Source: Pseudovibrio exalbescens
GTDB lineage: Bacteria; Pseudomonadota; Alphaproteobacteria; Rhizobiales; Stappiaceae
Assembly (NCBI RefSeq): GCF_028737195.1
Contig: NZ_JAQZAJ010000002.1
Span: 496,001 to 560,000 of the forward strand
DNA length: 64,000 nt
Direction: 5' to 3'
Below the pieces are notes generated by a model. The model ran no database searches and had not been told where the DNA came from. It saw nothing but the letters and a program-made list of their open reading frames with translations. A program made the position numbers and the translations under genes. The first letter of the stretch is position 1. The number at the start of each line of letters is the position of its first letter. Below, piece after piece: positions 8,798-19,643 of this stretch.

Positions 8798-11011
8798 TTG
8801 GAAGGAACTGCGGAAATTTTTGGCGACCTACCTCTTGGAAATCAAGCGCTAATTGTGCCTGTGCTGGTTCCAGTCGCTGTCGCAGGCCCTTATTCCTATA
8901 AAGTCCCACAGGGAATGCAGGTTCGGCCGGGCTCAATCGTGCGAGTACCGCTGGGCACCCGCACGGTTGTCGGTGCGGTCTGGGACGGGGAGCCGGATGG
9001 ATCGGTTAACCCCAAGAAATTGAAGAGCATCGAACACGTTTACGACGCCGCTCCTCTTGGAGAAGACCTGCGCCGCTTTGTGGACTGGGTGGCAAATTGG
9101 ACACTTGGTGCGCCGGGCATGGTGCTGCGCATGGTGCTGCGCTCAGAAGAGGCGCTGGAGTCTGAAAAGCAGGTGCTCGGCTTTCGCCGCATCTCTGGCA
9201 AGGAGCCGGAACGGCAAACCGCCGCCCGAAAGCGCGTGCTTGAGCTGTTGGACGAGGGCATGGCCTGGACCAAGGCCGGCTTGGCTGGTGCTGCGGGCGT
9301 GAGCCCTTCTGTTGTGGATGGTCTGAAAGAGCAGGGTGTCCTTGAGACAACATTTCTCCCGGCAACGCCGCCCTTGCCGGATCCTGACCCCAACCTGCCC
9401 GGACCAACGCTCACCCCGATGCAGTCCGAGGCTGCCGAGCGCCTTGTGGCTGCCGTCGGCCACGGCTTCAAGTGCTTCCTGATAGATGGCGTCACGGGCT
9501 CCGGTAAAACCGAGGTCTATTTTGAAGCGCTGGCAGAAACCATGCGCAACGGACAGCAGGCTCTCATTTTGCTGCCGGAAATTGCTCTCACCAGTCAGTT
9601 CCTTGAGCGTTTTGAACGGCGCTTTGGTGTACGGCCTGCCGAGTGGCATTCACAAGTGCCCGCCAGGCGGCGTGAACGGACATGGCGAGGTGTCGCCAAT
9701 GGCGAGGTGAAGGTTGTTGTCGGTGCCCGGTCTGCGTTGTTCCTGCCGTTCTGCAATCTGGGTCTTGCCGTGGTCGATGAAGAACACGACGGGGCGTACA
9801 AGCAGGATGACCGTGTTCCTTATAATGCACGCGATATGGCCGTCGTTCGCGGACACATATCTGGGTTTCCCGTAATCTTGGCCAGCGCAACGCCCTCCGT
9901 GGAAAGCCGGGTGAACGCGCAGCTTGGCCGCTATGAATTAGTGTCCCTGCCAGAGCGGGCGTCCGGCGCTGAGCTGCCTGAGCTGGTCGGCATCGACATG
10001 CGAACGGATGGACCGGAGCGGGGCCGCTGGCTGGCTCCCACCCTTGTGCGTGAGATTCAGGAAACGCTGACAGATGGCAATCAGGTGCTCCTGTTCCTGA
10101 ACCGGCGCGGTTATGCACCGCTAACGCTATGCCGCTCGTGTGGACACCGGTTCCACTGCGAAAACTGCTCGGCATGGCTGGTGGAGCACCGGTTCAAGGG
10201 GCGACTCGTTTGTCACCACTGTGGCTATTCGCAGCCGATTCCAGACAAATGCCCGGAATGCAGCAAGCCTGATACGCTGGTGGCCTGCGGCCCAGGCGTG
10301 GAAAGAATAGGTGAAGATGTCGCAGATCTCTTCCCTGAAGCCCGTGTTTTGGTGCTGTCGTCGGACCTGCCGGGCGGAAATGAGCGAATCAAACGAGAAA
10401 TGGAGCTCATCGAAAAGGGCGAAGTGGACATCGTGATCGGCACTCAGCTTGTGGCAAAGGGTCACAACTTCCCCCTCATGACGCTTGTTGGGGTGATTGA
10501 TGCCGATCTTGGGCTTGCCAATGGTGACCCTAGGGCCGCTGAAAAAACATTTCAGCTTTTAGCGCAGGTGACAGGGCGTGCAGGACGCATCAGCGGAGGC
10601 GGAAAAGGCTTCCTGCAGACCTACAATCCCGACCAGCCCGTCATCAAGGCGCTGCTCTCCGGTAAGCCAGATAACTTTTACGGCGTCGAGATTGAGTCGC
10701 GCGAACACGCGGGTTTGCCGCCTTTTGGAAGACTCGCTGCGCTCATCATTTCCGGCCCGGATCGACCGACTGCTGAAAGTTATGCACGACATGTGGTGCG
10801 CGCCGCACCTGTTGATAGCCCGGTGTCCATCCTTGGTCCGGCAGAGGCGGCAATGGCTCAGGTGCGTGGCAGATTTCGTTTTCGTGTATTAGTGATTGCC
10901 CGTAGAGGGTTTGATTTGCAAGGGTTTCTGCGAGCTTGGCTACAAAGAGTAGATCAGCCTAGAAATGCAGTCCGCCTACAGGTGGACATCGATCCGCAGA
11001 GCTTCATGTAG
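8798..11011 (+). CDS. priA: Primosomal protein N' (replication restart helicase PriA)
   Basis: 3'-to-5' DNA helicase that reloads the replisome at stalled forks. An N-terminal DNA-binding domain is followed by Walker A (GVTGSGKTE, about residues 230-238), the DEEHDGAYKQ box (about 328-337), and the zinc-binding insert with four CxxC-type pairs (CRSCGH, CENC, CHHC, CPEC; about residues 445-488). The helicase C-domain then has GTQLVAKGHNFP and QVTGRAGR. The length of 737 residues is normal. The start appears to be TTG at 8798, with AAAGGA 9 bases upstream; no in-frame ATG nearby gives a better site. It lies upstream of the ATP synthase operon, which has its own intergenic region. Confidence 0.96.
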   Translation: MEGTAEIFGDLPLGNQALIVPVLVPVAVAGPYSYKVPQGMQVRPGSIVRVPLGTRTVVGAVWDGEPDGSVNPKKLKSIEHVYDAAPLGEDLRRFVDWVANWTLGAPGMVLRMVLRSEEALESEKQVLGFRRISGKEPERQTAARKRVLELLDEGMAWTKAGLAGAAGVSPSVVDGLKEQGVLETTFLPATPPLPDPDPNLPGPTLTPMQSEAAERLVAAVGHGFKCFLIDGVTGSGKTEVYFEALAETMRNGQQALILLPEIALTSQFLERFERRFGVRPAEWHSQVPARRRERTWRGVANGEVKVVVGARSALFLPFCNLGLAVVDEEHDGAYKQDDRVPYNARDMAVVRGHISGFPVILASATPSVESRVNAQLGRYELVSLPERASGAELPELVGIDMRTDGPERGRWLAPTLVREIQETLTDGNQVLLFLNRRGYAPLTLCRSCGHRFHCENCSAWLVEHRFKGRLVCHHCGYSQPIPDKCPECSKPDTLVACGPGVERIGEDVADLFPEARVLVLSSDLPGGNERIKREMELIEKGEVDIVIGTQLVAKGHNFPLMTLVGVIDADLGLANGDPRAAEKTFQLLAQVTGRAGRISGGGKGFLQTYNPDQPVIKALLSGKPDNFYGVEIESREHAGLPPFGRLAALIISGPDRPTAESYARHVVRAAPVDSPVSILGPAEAAMAQVRGRFRFRVLVIARRGFDLQGFLRAWLQRVDQPRNAVRLQVDIDPQSFM

Positions 11012-11064
11012 CACTCCAACGCCGATACAATCCATGGGCTGTGCGTTGGAATACTTAGCCCGTA

Positions 11065-11093
11065 TTGCATGGCTGTCATGCCTGTGCTATGCG
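11065..11093 (+). promoter_or_regulatory. Candidate promoter of the atpHAGDC operon
   Basis: TTGCAT (11065-11070) and TATGCG (11088-11093) are separated by 17 bases in the gap between priA and atpH. A perfect inverted repeat TCCAACGC / GCGTTGGA at 11015-11050 just upstream may end the priA transcript. This is a pattern match only. Confidence 0.35.
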
Positions 11094-11224
11094 AAGCGCG
11101 GCTTTAAGGATACAGACCACTCAACTCTGTTTCCAAGAAACTGAATTAGAAGCGACTTTTCAAGGTGTTGGAATCTTGGCGAGTCTCGCTACCAACCTTG
11201 AATGCGCCGGAGAGCACGGATCCA

Positions 11225-11785
11225 GTGACTGACAACGTATCTCTCATTTCAGGCGTGGCCTTGCGTTACGCATCCGCGTTGCTAGACCTTGCTGAAGAGC
11301 AGAATGCAATTGCGGAGGTTGAGGCTGCACTCGATCGTTTTGAAGCGCTCATCAAAGAGAGCTCTGATCTAGAACGCCTCATCAAGAGCCCCGTTTTTAG
11401 TGCAGACGCGCAGCTTAAAGCGCTCACAGATATATTGGAAAAGGCCGGCATTTCTGGCCTGACCGCAAATTTTGTAAAGTTGGTTGCCAAGAATCGGCGC
11501 CTCTTTGCGATCCCAGGTATGATTTCAGCCTTCCGTTCGCTGCTTGCTGCCAAGCGCGGCGAAGTCACCGCTGAGGTGACTTCCGCTACCGAACTATCGG
11601 CTGATCACACTGCTGCCCTGAAAGAAGCTCTCAACGCTTCCACAGGCAAAGACGTTAACGTGGTAGTGAAAGTGGACCCATCCATCATTGGCGGTCTGAT
11701 CGTGAAGATCGGCAGCCGGATGATCGACACTTCACTGCGTACCAAGCTCAACTCTCTTAAGTTCGCGATGAAAGAGGTCGGCTGA
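11225..11785 (+). CDS. atpH: ATP synthase F1 delta subunit
   Basis: Delta subunit of the peripheral stalk (OSCP homologue) linking the F1 head to the b-subunit stator. Family signatures are the N-terminal [14 protein letters not shown] segment and the C-terminal [29 protein letters not shown] segment (in short: DPSIIGGL and IGSRMID). I prefer the GTG at 11225 because GGAGAG lies upstream and the resulting 186 residues match the usual length; a GTG 60 bases earlier would add 20 unconserved residues. The stop overlaps the atpA start (TGATG). First gene of atpHAGDC. Confidence 0.94.
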   Translation: MTDNVSLISGVALRYASALLDLAEEQNAIAEVEAALDRFEALIKESSDLERLIKSPVFSADAQLKALTDILEKAGISGLTANFVKLVAKNRRLFAIPGMISAFRSLLAAKRGEVTAEVTSATELSADHTAALKEALNASTGKDVNVVVKVDPSIIGGLIVKIGSRMIDTSLRTKLNSLKFAMKEVG

Positions 11786-13314
11786 TGGATATTCGGGCCG
11801 CGGAAATTTCCGCCATCCTAAAGGACCAGATCAAGAACTTCGGTCAAGAAGCCGAAGTTACTGAAGTAGGTCAGGTTCTTTCCGTAGGTGACGGGATTGC
11901 CCGCGTTTACGGTCTGGACCAAGTCCAGGCGGGTGAAATGGTCGAGTTCCCTGGAGGAATCCGGGGCATGGCACTCAACCTAGAATCTGACAACGTCGGT
12001 GTCGTTATCTTCGGTAACGACCGTGACATTAAAGAAGGTGACACCGTAAAACGTACCGGTGCCATCGTTGACGTACCGGTAGGTAAAGGCCTGCTGGGTC
12101 GCGTCGTGGATCCACTCGGTAACCCGATCGACGGCAAAGGCCCGATCGAGGCGACTGAGCGCCGTCGTGTGGACGTTAAAGCGCCTGGCATTCTGCCACG
12201 TAAGTCCGTGCACGAGCCAATGTCTACCGGCCTCAAGGCAATCGATGCCCTGATCCCGATCGGCCGTGGTCAGCGCGAACTGGTTATTGGTGACCGCCAG
12301 ACCGGTAAAACCGCGATCATTCTCGACACCTTCCTCAACCAGAAGCCTCTGCACGCTGGTGACGATGAAGACGCCAAGCTCTACTGCATCTACGTTGCAG
12401 TTGGTCAGAAGCGCTCTACCGTTGCTCAGTTCGTTAAGGCACTGGAAGACGCTGGTGCTCTTGAGTACTCCATCGTTGTCGCTGCGACCGCTTCCGATCC
12501 AGCACCTCTCCAGTACCTGGCACCGTTTGCCGGTACAACAATGGGTGAGTTCTTCCGTGACAACAGCATGCATGCTGTGATTGGTTACGACGATCTGTCC
12601 AAGCAGGCTGTGGCTTACCGCCAGATGTCTCTGCTTCTCCGTCGTCCACCAGGACGTGAAGCTTTCCCAGGTGACGTTTTCTACCTGCACTCCCGTCTGC
12701 TCGAGCGTTCTGCAAAGCTGAACGAAGAGAACGGTAAAGGCTCCCTGACTGCTCTGCCGGTAATTGAAACACAGGGTAACGACGTGTCGGCGTTTATTCC
12801 GACCAACGTTATCTCCATTACCGATGGTCAGATCTTCCTGGAAACCGATCTGTTCTTCCAGGGTATCCGCCCTGCTGTGAACGTTGGTCTGTCAGTGTCT
12901 CGCGTGGGTTCTTCCGCGCAGATCAAGGCAATGAAGCAGGTTGCTGGTCCAATTAAGGGTGAGCTTGCGCAGTACCGCGAAATGGCGGCATTTGCTCAGT
13001 TCGGCTCTGATCTGGATGCGACCACCCAGCGCCTTCTGGCCCGCGGTGCGCGCCTGACTGAACTGCTGAAGCAGCCTCAGTTCTCTCCGCTCAAGACGGA
13101 AGAACAGGTCGCTGTGATCTACGCTGGTGTGAACGGCTACCTTGACGGTATCCCTGTTGACCAGGTTCGCGAGTTCGAAGAAGGCCTGCTGCGCTTCCTG
13201 CGTGCAGACCATGCAGAACTTCTCTCCGCTATCTGGGAGAAGAAGGCTCTGGATGCAGAACTCACTGAGAAACTGAAGGCTGCTATTGACGCGTTCGTCA
13301 AGACCCTCGGTTAA
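11785..13314 (+). CDS. atpA: ATP synthase F1 alpha subunit
   Basis: Non-catalytic nucleotide-binding subunit of F1. The N-terminal beta barrel begins MDIRAAEIS; the P-loop is GDRQTGKT at about residues 169-176; [20 protein letters not shown] (in short PGREAFPGD and HSRLLER) follows near 290; and the C-terminal helical domain is intact. The 509 residues match the family exactly. Its start overlaps the atpH stop by one base, implying coupled translation, and atpG follows after 32 bases. Confidence 0.98.
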   Translation: MDIRAAEISAILKDQIKNFGQEAEVTEVGQVLSVGDGIARVYGLDQVQAGEMVEFPGGIRGMALNLESDNVGVVIFGNDRDIKEGDTVKRTGAIVDVPVGKGLLGRVVDPLGNPIDGKGPIEATERRRVDVKAPGILPRKSVHEPMSTGLKAIDALIPIGRGQRELVIGDRQTGKTAIILDTFLNQKPLHAGDDEDAKLYCIYVAVGQKRSTVAQFVKALEDAGALEYSIVVAATASDPAPLQYLAPFAGTTMGEFFRDNSMHAVIGYDDLSKQAVAYRQMSLLLRRPPGREAFPGDVFYLHSRLLERSAKLNEENGKGSLTALPVIETQGNDVSAFIPTNVISITDGQIFLETDLFFQGIRPAVNVGLSVSRVGSSAQIKAMKQVAGPIKGELAQYREMAAFAQFGSDLDATTQRLLARGARLTELLKQPQFSPLKTEEQVAVIYAGVNGYLDGIPVDQVREFEEGLLRFLRADHAELLSAIWEKKALDAELTEKLKAAIDAFVKTLG

Positions 13315-13346
13315 TCGAAGCAACGGCATAAGGAACGGGGGCGCCC

Positions 13347-14228
13347 ATGGCGAGCCTTAAGGACCTAAAAAACCGCATCGCTTCGGTCAAAGCGACGCAG
13401 AAGATTACCAAGGCCATGCAGATGGTGGCCGCGGCTAAGCTGCGTCGTGCTCAGGAATCCGCAGAAGCATCTCGTCCCTATGCCGAGCGCATGGGGGCGG
13501 TGCTGAGCAACTTGGCTTCCGGAGTACAGGGTCGTGACGATGCGCCAAAGCTGATGGCAGGCACGGGCAAGGAACAGGTACACCTGCTTCTCGTCTGCAC
13601 CGCAGAGCGTGGTTTGTGTGGTGGTTTCAACTCCTCCATCGCCAAGCTGGCGCGTGAACACGCCAAGAAGCTGATTGCTGAAGGTAAGACGGTTAAGATC
13701 GTCACCGTTGGCAAGAAGGGCTTCGATGCACTGAAGCGTGATTTGGGTCAGCACATTATTGAGAAGATCGAGCTGACTGATAAGAACGTTGAGTACAGCA
13801 GCGTTAAGCAGATCGCCGACAAGATCCTCACCATGTATGATGAGGAAAAGTTCGACGTTTGCACACTGTTCTATTCGAAGTTCCGGTCAGTAATTAGTCA
13901 GATTCCAACCGCAACTCAGATCATCCCGGCAACTTTTGATGCTGAAGACGATCAGGCAGCTGCGGGCGAGAATGCGCTCTACGATTATGAGCCGGATGAG
14001 CAGGAAATCCTTGAGACCCTGCTTCCTCGGAACATTTCAGTACAGATCTACAGCGCAATTCTTGAAAACGCTGCGTCCGAGCAGGGTGCACGCATGTCCG
14101 CAATGGACAACGCGACCCGCAACGCCGGCGAGATGATCAATAAACTGACACTGAGCTACAACCGTCAGCGTCAGGCACAGATCACCAAGGAACTGATTGA
14201 AATCATTTCAGGCGCAGAAGCGCTCTGA
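13347..14228 (+). CDS. atpG: ATP synthase F1 gamma subunit
   Basis: Central rotor shaft of F1. The N-terminal coiled-coil helix begins [21 protein letters not shown] (in short KNRIASVK and TQKITKAM), the Rossmann-like middle domain has the GLCGGFN signature near residue 90, and the C-terminal helix has [12 protein letters not shown] and [15 protein letters not shown], which dock in the alpha-beta ring. At 293 residues it is normal for alphaproteobacteria. It lies between atpA and atpD in the standard order. Confidence 0.97.
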   Translation: MASLKDLKNRIASVKATQKITKAMQMVAAAKLRRAQESAEASRPYAERMGAVLSNLASGVQGRDDAPKLMAGTGKEQVHLLLVCTAERGLCGGFNSSIAKLAREHAKKLIAEGKTVKIVTVGKKGFDALKRDLGQHIIEKIELTDKNVEYSSVKQIADKILTMYDEEKFDVCTLFYSKFRSVISQIPTATQIIPATFDAEDDQAAAGENALYDYEPDEQEILETLLPRNISVQIYSAILENAASEQGARMSAMDNATRNAGEMINKLTLSYNRQRQAQITKELIEIISGAEAL

Positions 14229-14250
14229 CCGAGTTGAGACGAGGATTTAA

Positions 14251-15681
<1,431 letters not shown>

Positions 15682-15708
15682 GCTCGATCTGGCGATCGAA
15701 AGTGAAAG

Positions 15709-15732
15709 GCAGCGGTTTGCAAAAGCCGCTGC
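15709..15732 (+). other. Intercistronic hairpin between atpD and atpC
   Basis: GCAGCGG and CCGCTGC pair across a 10-base loop in the 79-base atpD-atpC gap. The downstream TTCTTG is too poor in T for a strong terminator. It may partly reduce or protect the transcript to adjust epsilon versus beta levels; this is an inference from position only. Confidence 0.45.
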
Positions 15733-15760
15733 TTCTTGAAACGGACAGAGGAAGAGCTAA

Positions 15761-16159
15761 ATGGCTGAGACTTTCCAGTTTGAACTGGTTTCACCAGACC
15801 GCCTTCTGCTTTCAGAAGCAGTGACTGCAGCTGTAGTACCTGGCTCTGAAGGTGAATTTGGCGTCGGTGCCGGTCACTCGCCGTTTCTGTCGACCATGCG
15901 CCCGGGCGTTGTTCGCGCAACCGGGGCAAATGGTGATCAGCACGCGTACTTCGTACGGGGTGGTTTTGCCGATGTATCTGCATCAGGCATGACTGTTCTG
16001 GCGGAGCAAGCGATCCCGATGAGCGAAATTGACGCTGCCTATCTAGACCAGCAGATCCAAAATGCTGAGGAAGATCTGGCGGATGCCAAGGACGACATCG
16101 AGCGCCAAAAGGCCGCGCTGGTGTTGTCACAGCTGCAGGAAATCAAAGCCGCGCTGTGA
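15761..16159 (+). CDS. atpC: ATP synthase F1 epsilon subunit
   Basis: Epsilon subunit, which sits on gamma and restrains ATP hydrolysis. The N-terminal beta sandwich shows FELVSPDRLLLSE, VPGSEGEFGVGAGHSPFLSTMRPG (in short PGSEGEFGV and GHSPFL) and YFVRGGFADVSASGMTVLAE (in short RGGFADV). The C-terminal helical part is alanine and charge rich. The length of 132 residues is typical. Last gene of the operon; GAGGAAGAG precedes the start and a strong terminator follows. Confidence 0.96.
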   Translation: MAETFQFELVSPDRLLLSEAVTAAVVPGSEGEFGVGAGHSPFLSTMRPGVVRATGANGDQHAYFVRGGFADVSASGMTVLAEQAIPMSEIDAAYLDQQIQNAEEDLADAKDDIERQKAALVLSQLQEIKAAL

Positions 16160-16189
16160 GCAGAAAAGGCTAGTCCAAGAAATTAAAAA

Positions 16190-16214
16190 CCCCGGCCAAA
16201 AGCCGGGGTTTTTT
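16190..16214 (+). terminator. Rho-independent terminator of the ATP synthase operon
   Basis: The perfect 7-bp stem CCCCGGC / GCCGGGG with a CAAAA loop is followed by six Ts and preceded by As. It lies 30 bases after the atpC stop. Confidence 0.93.
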
Positions 16215-16302
16215 GTTGCAGCTTGACGCTGTCTTTTCTTTCTAGGGAGATTGGTGCCCTGTGCTGCACCAAGTAGAAAGAGGTCTCTTCTTCTTCGTGT
16301 TC

Positions 16303-16509
16303 TTAAGCAGCCATGCGGCGGCTGAATGGAACAAACTTGGTCTGAGCCGAACGCGACTTGCGCTGTTCTGGGGTCTCATAAACAATCGTGCGGTGATGGG
16401 CACAATAAGAGCCGTTTTCCGCTTTGTTGGTGCAAGGGAAGCTGTAGTTTCCGCTATCACCTTCGGTCCATTTGCATTGCCCTGGACGCGGCATGGTCAT
16501 GGCAGTCAT
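16303..16509 (-). CDS. Small protein resembling the C-terminal module of GcrA
   Basis: A 68-residue protein whose residues 11-45 have the spacing of the conserved tail of the alphaproteobacterial cell-cycle regulator GcrA: a CKW followed by a GD pair, then F-x-C, then G-x-YCxxH and a final aromatic. Here these are CKWTEGDSG, SFPCTNK, GSYCAHH and VYE, giving Cys12, Cys26, Cys36 and His39 as possible metal ligands. The N-terminal helix-turn-helix of GcrA is absent, and the C-terminus is basic (EQRKSRSAQ, FSRRMAA). AAGG lies 9 bases before the ATG. It stands alone, downstream of and convergent with the ATP synthase terminator. I recognise this as a similarity read by eye; the function, and whether it binds RNA polymerase or DNA, are unknown. 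Confidence 0.7.
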   Translation of the reverse strand: MTAMTMPRPGQCKWTEGDSGNYSFPCTNKAENGSYCAHHRTIVYETPEQRKSRSAQTKFVPFSRRMAA

Positions 16510-16848
16510 GGTTGCGAGCCTTCTTATTTTCTTTCAGCTTATTGAAAAGGCCAGTCGCCACGTCAATGCGCGGCCGGAGCACGATGCCGTCGGTAAGCTG
16601 TCTCGATTTTCGGAATTGAATAAACGGCTGAAACGCCCGAAGCGTTCCGCCGTTGCTGGAATGAAACCTAATCAGTTTGCCCACAGATTTCTAGAGGGGT
16701 ATTGCCAGTATTGAGGCGGCTCTAGGGGAAGATTCCAGATAAGTCACTGAAGAAAGGCTTTTCTTCCGATCTCATATATTTTCAATTAATTCATTTAAGG
16801 GATGCGAACTGTCATTTAACTGTCGCGAAAACTCGAATCTCAGCAGAA
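16510..16848. other. Gene-free interval upstream of the GcrA-tail gene
   Basis: 339 bases without a convincing gene. The part nearest 16800 is AT-rich. A 7-bp inverted repeat (GAAGAAA / TTTCTTC, 16749-16766) lies 83 bases beyond the stop of the molybdenum gene and could serve as a weak terminator, but no T-tract follows on the minus strand. The interval should contain the promoter of the small gene at 16303-16509; I see no confident -35/-10 pair. Confidence 0.5.
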
Positions 16849-18483
16849 TCACGCGTCGCTTTTGAGGGAAAAACTACCCATCTTGGCACCGAAGTGATCG
16901 AGTGCTGTGGGGTCATCCAGATCAAGCCGGGCCGTGCGCCCAAGTTCAATGGTGTAGATCGCTTCTGCGTTCTCTTCCATCACCGGTTTGCCACCAATGT
17001 CACCGTGAAGGCGGGTGAGCGGGCTGAAGAAACGGCGATCCCACAGCACCGGGTTGCCGCGTTTGCCTTCGCACGTGGCAACACCAATAAGCTTCCCGGC
17101 ATTGGGCTCATAGCCTGCCAGCAGTTCGTTCACATGGGTTGCCGCAATCTCAGGCATGTCGCCAAGCAGCATGACGGCAATTTCAATGCTGTCGGGCAGG
17201 CTATTGATGCCTGCTGCAACTGAGGTCGAAAGCCCTGCCTCGGCGCGTTCGTTGTGGACCACTTGTACGGACAGGCCTTGGAGCGCCTTTTGGATCGCGT
17301 CGCCTTCTTTTCCGACCACCACATGAACCCTGTCCACCTTGCTTTCAATGGCACTGAGCGCGACTTGCCGGATAATGGGAACCCCATGCACGCGGGCGAG
17401 AAGCTTGTTGTGGTCGCCCGTCCGGCGGGATTGACCCGCAGCAAGAATGATCGCCGCGGATTGACGCTTACGGTGTGCCTCGTCAACTTCTTCCTCTCGT
17501 GGCTGGGGCCGGGAGTAGATCTCCTTCAAAAGGCCACCAACGCCCATGGCCTTGATCTGACCGGCGGTGATTGGAAGATCCGCCAGCAGGCGGTTTAGCA
17601 CCCAGTCAAAGCCATTTTCTTGAGGGCTGCGCGCGCACCCCGGTGCGCCAATGGCGGGCTTTCCGGCGAATGAACCCAATACCAAAAGGTTGCCCGGATC
17701 AACGGGCATACCGAAATGCTCGATGTTGCCGCCTGCACTGCGAAGCGCGCTGGGAATAATGTCGTTGACATCAACGACGGCTGAAGCACCAAAGATAATG
17801 AGCAGATCAAAGCCAGCGGGATCGAGGGTGCCAAGGGCCTCTTTCAGGTCAGGGTAGGTGTGCGGCACCTCAAGATGGGCTGAGATTACAGATCCAGAGG
17901 GTCTGAGGCGGTCCTGCAGTGCGGCAAGTGTCTTGCCGATCACCTGGCCCTTCAAATGGGGCAGGGTGGTGGAGACCACGGCAACGCGTTTTGCCGTGTA
18001 AGGGGCAACGCGAATGGCGCCCTGAATGGCTGCCGCCGCCGCGCCCAGATGACGTTCTTCGGCTGCAAGCGGAATGATCTTGGCTGTAGCGAGCATCCGC
18101 CCTTTTTCGACGGGAGCGAACGGTTCCAACGTCGCCATGGTGATCGCAGGGTCGATCATGTTGGCGCTCAAGATGGCATCTTCGTCCAGCTGGAGAATCC
18201 CTGCGTGCTCCGCGTAGAGATTGACACGGCCGGTAAAAGGCGGCGCTACAATGGTTCCGGCCCCGGCCGCGCTTGCTGCAAAGCGTTGTGCTGCTTCATC
18301 CTCATGAATGTCACCAGCATCAAGCCGAGCGACAGTAAGACTGGCAACACCGGCTGCTTCAAGGGTGGCAACCTCCCCTTCGGAAAGCCTGTGCCCCTTT
18401 TTCAGATGCAGGCCAGCTGCTTTCAAGGAGTGGGCGAGATAGCACCCGGTTGCCTGAGAAGTGGGAAGCTCTCCGAAATACAT
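16849..18483 (-). CDS. Molybdopterin-binding / MobA-like nucleotidyltransferase fusion
   Basis: A two-domain protein of 544 residues. Residues 1 to about 335 resemble the MoeA/MogA-type molybdopterin-binding fold (a GSVISAHLEVPHTYPDLKEAL region and a LLIIFGASAVVDVNDIIPSAL region, in short IIFGASAVVD). From residue 342 on is a MobA/MocA-type NTP transferase with the LAAGQSRR...NKLL signature and a LLGDMPEI metal-binding motif near residue 439. Such fusions, paired with XdhC as here, are known to prepare the molybdenum cofactor, including cytidylylation to MCD, for xanthine-dehydrogenase or CO-dehydrogenase family hydroxylases. It is 12 bases downstream of xdhC in the same operon. The hydroxylase it serves is not in the window. 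The exact nucleotide (CTP or GTP) is not decided by sequence. Confidence 0.87.
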   Translation of the reverse strand: MYFGELPTSQATGCYLAHSLKAAGLHLKKGHRLSEGEVATLEAAGVASLTVARLDAGDIHEDEAAQRFAASAAGAGTIVAPPFTGRVNLYAEHAGILQLDEDAILSANMIDPAITMATLEPFAPVEKGRMLATAKIIPLAAEERHLGAAAAAIQGAIRVAPYTAKRVAVVSTTLPHLKGQVIGKTLAALQDRLRPSGSVISAHLEVPHTYPDLKEALGTLDPAGFDLLIIFGASAVVDVNDIIPSALRSAGGNIEHFGMPVDPGNLLVLGSFAGKPAIGAPGCARSPQENGFDWVLNRLLADLPITAGQIKAMGVGGLLKEIYSRPQPREEEVDEAHRKRQSAAIILAAGQSRRTGDHNKLLARVHGVPIIRQVALSAIESKVDRVHVVVGKEGDAIQKALQGLSVQVVHNERAEAGLSTSVAAGINSLPDSIEIAVMLLGDMPEIAATHVNELLAGYEPNAGKLIGVATCEGKRGNPVLWDRRFFSPLTRLHGDIGGKPVMEENAEAIYTIELGRTARLDLDDPTALDHFGAKMGSFSLKSDA

Positions 18484-18495
18484 GCACTGCCTCTC

Positions 18496-19527
18496 CTAAG
18501 CTTTCGCACCACGTCGGGCGAGTATAATCTCCGCCATGATGGCAACTGCGATTTCCGCCGGACTGGCGGCACCAATGTTCAAGCCGATGGGGGCGTGGAT
18601 GCGATCAATGCTCTCCCGCGAGAAGCCCTGTTCGAGGAGACGCTCCACACGGCGGCCATGGGTCTTCTTGCTTCCAAGGGCGCCAATGTAAAAGCAGTGC
18701 GCCTTCAACGCGGCTTCAAGCGCCGGGTCGTCGATCTTTGGGTCGTGAGTAACAGCAATCACGGCGCTGTGCGCATCAAGTGGCTGCTTGTCCAGCGCTT
18801 CTTCTGGCCACTGCGCCCGCAAGTCTACATCAGCAAAACGTTCCGGCGTTGCGAATGCGGTGCGCGGGTCAATGACCGTAAGATCGTACCCGGCGATCTT
18901 CGCCATCGGCGCGAGCGCTTGTGTGATGTGAACGGCCCCAACAGCGATGATGCGGAGGGCGGGGACATGGACGTTCAGGAACAGGTCGCGCCCATCATCG
19001 GGCTGAAAGCGGCCCGATTTGCCGGTCCGTAAGCGCACGCCGATCTCGTCTTGAAGCGCCACATCTAAAGGAAGCGCGTCTTCCGTGAAAAGGGTCGTGG
19101 TGCCGCTAGCAATGTCTGTGGCCAGCACCGCGCCCCGCCGGGAAGTGCGGGCGGCGTTCATCTGAGCCAGCCAATCAGGGCTGGAAAGTGCTTCCACGCG
19201 AACGGTTATGCGCCCCCCGCAAGACAAACCAACCCGCCAAGCCGTTTCATCAGCAACGCCGAACTCCAAGAGGCGCGCCGTGCCATCCTCGATGGTGTCC
19301 ATGGCCTCGGTGACGACTTCCCCTTCAACGCAGCCACCTGAGACGGAGCCTTCAAAGTTTCCGTCGGCATCAATGAGCAGGTGACTGCCAATCGGGCGCG
19401 GGGCCGAGCCCCAGGTTTCGATGACCGTGGCCAGCGCACAGGCGCGGCCTTGCTGTAGCCACTGCTCAGCAACGGCCAGCACGTCGTTTGAAGTCGCTCG
19501 ATTTTGCGGTGCCGAAAGGTCGGCCAT
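18496..19527 (-). CDS. xdhC: XdhC/CoxI family molybdenum-cofactor maturation protein
   Basis: 343-residue XdhC family protein, which binds sulfurated molybdenum cofactor and inserts it into xanthine-dehydrogenase-type enzymes. The N-terminal domain carries ALATVIETWGSAPRPIGSHLL (in short WGSAPRPIG) and GSVSGGCVEGEV near residue 65, and the C-terminal Rossmann-like domain has IIAVGAVHITQAL and VIDPRTAFATPERF (in short DPRTAFAT) near residue 230, then GALGSKKTHGRR. I start at the ATG at 19527 because AGGAG lies 6 bases upstream; a further upstream ATG lacks a site. It is first in a two-gene operon with the MobA-like fusion gene. Confidence 0.92.
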   Translation of the reverse strand: MADLSAPQNRATSNDVLAVAEQWLQQGRACALATVIETWGSAPRPIGSHLLIDADGNFEGSVSGGCVEGEVVTEAMDTIEDGTARLLEFGVADETAWRVGLSCGGRITVRVEALSSPDWLAQMNAARTSRRGAVLATDIASGTTTLFTEDALPLDVALQDEIGVRLRTGKSGRFQPDDGRDLFLNVHVPALRIIAVGAVHITQALAPMAKIAGYDLTVIDPRTAFATPERFADVDLRAQWPEEALDKQPLDAHSAVIAVTHDPKIDDPALEAALKAHCFYIGALGSKKTHGRRVERLLEQGFSRESIDRIHAPIGLNIGAASPAEIAVAIMAEIILARRGAKA

Positions 19528-19643
19528 AATCGGCTCCTGCCATGTCATCCTGGTTTACTATAAGTAGTTGCAGGGAGGCAGGAAACCAACAAAAAGCGCC
19601 GGACAGAAGCCCGGCGCTTAGTAATTGGTCGAAAGGAGGGGGC

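Noticed and set aside
17956-19032. A 358-codon plus-strand frame across the molybdenum gene pair
   Set aside because: It is antisense to both conserved proteins, crosses their boundary and has a low-complexity product.
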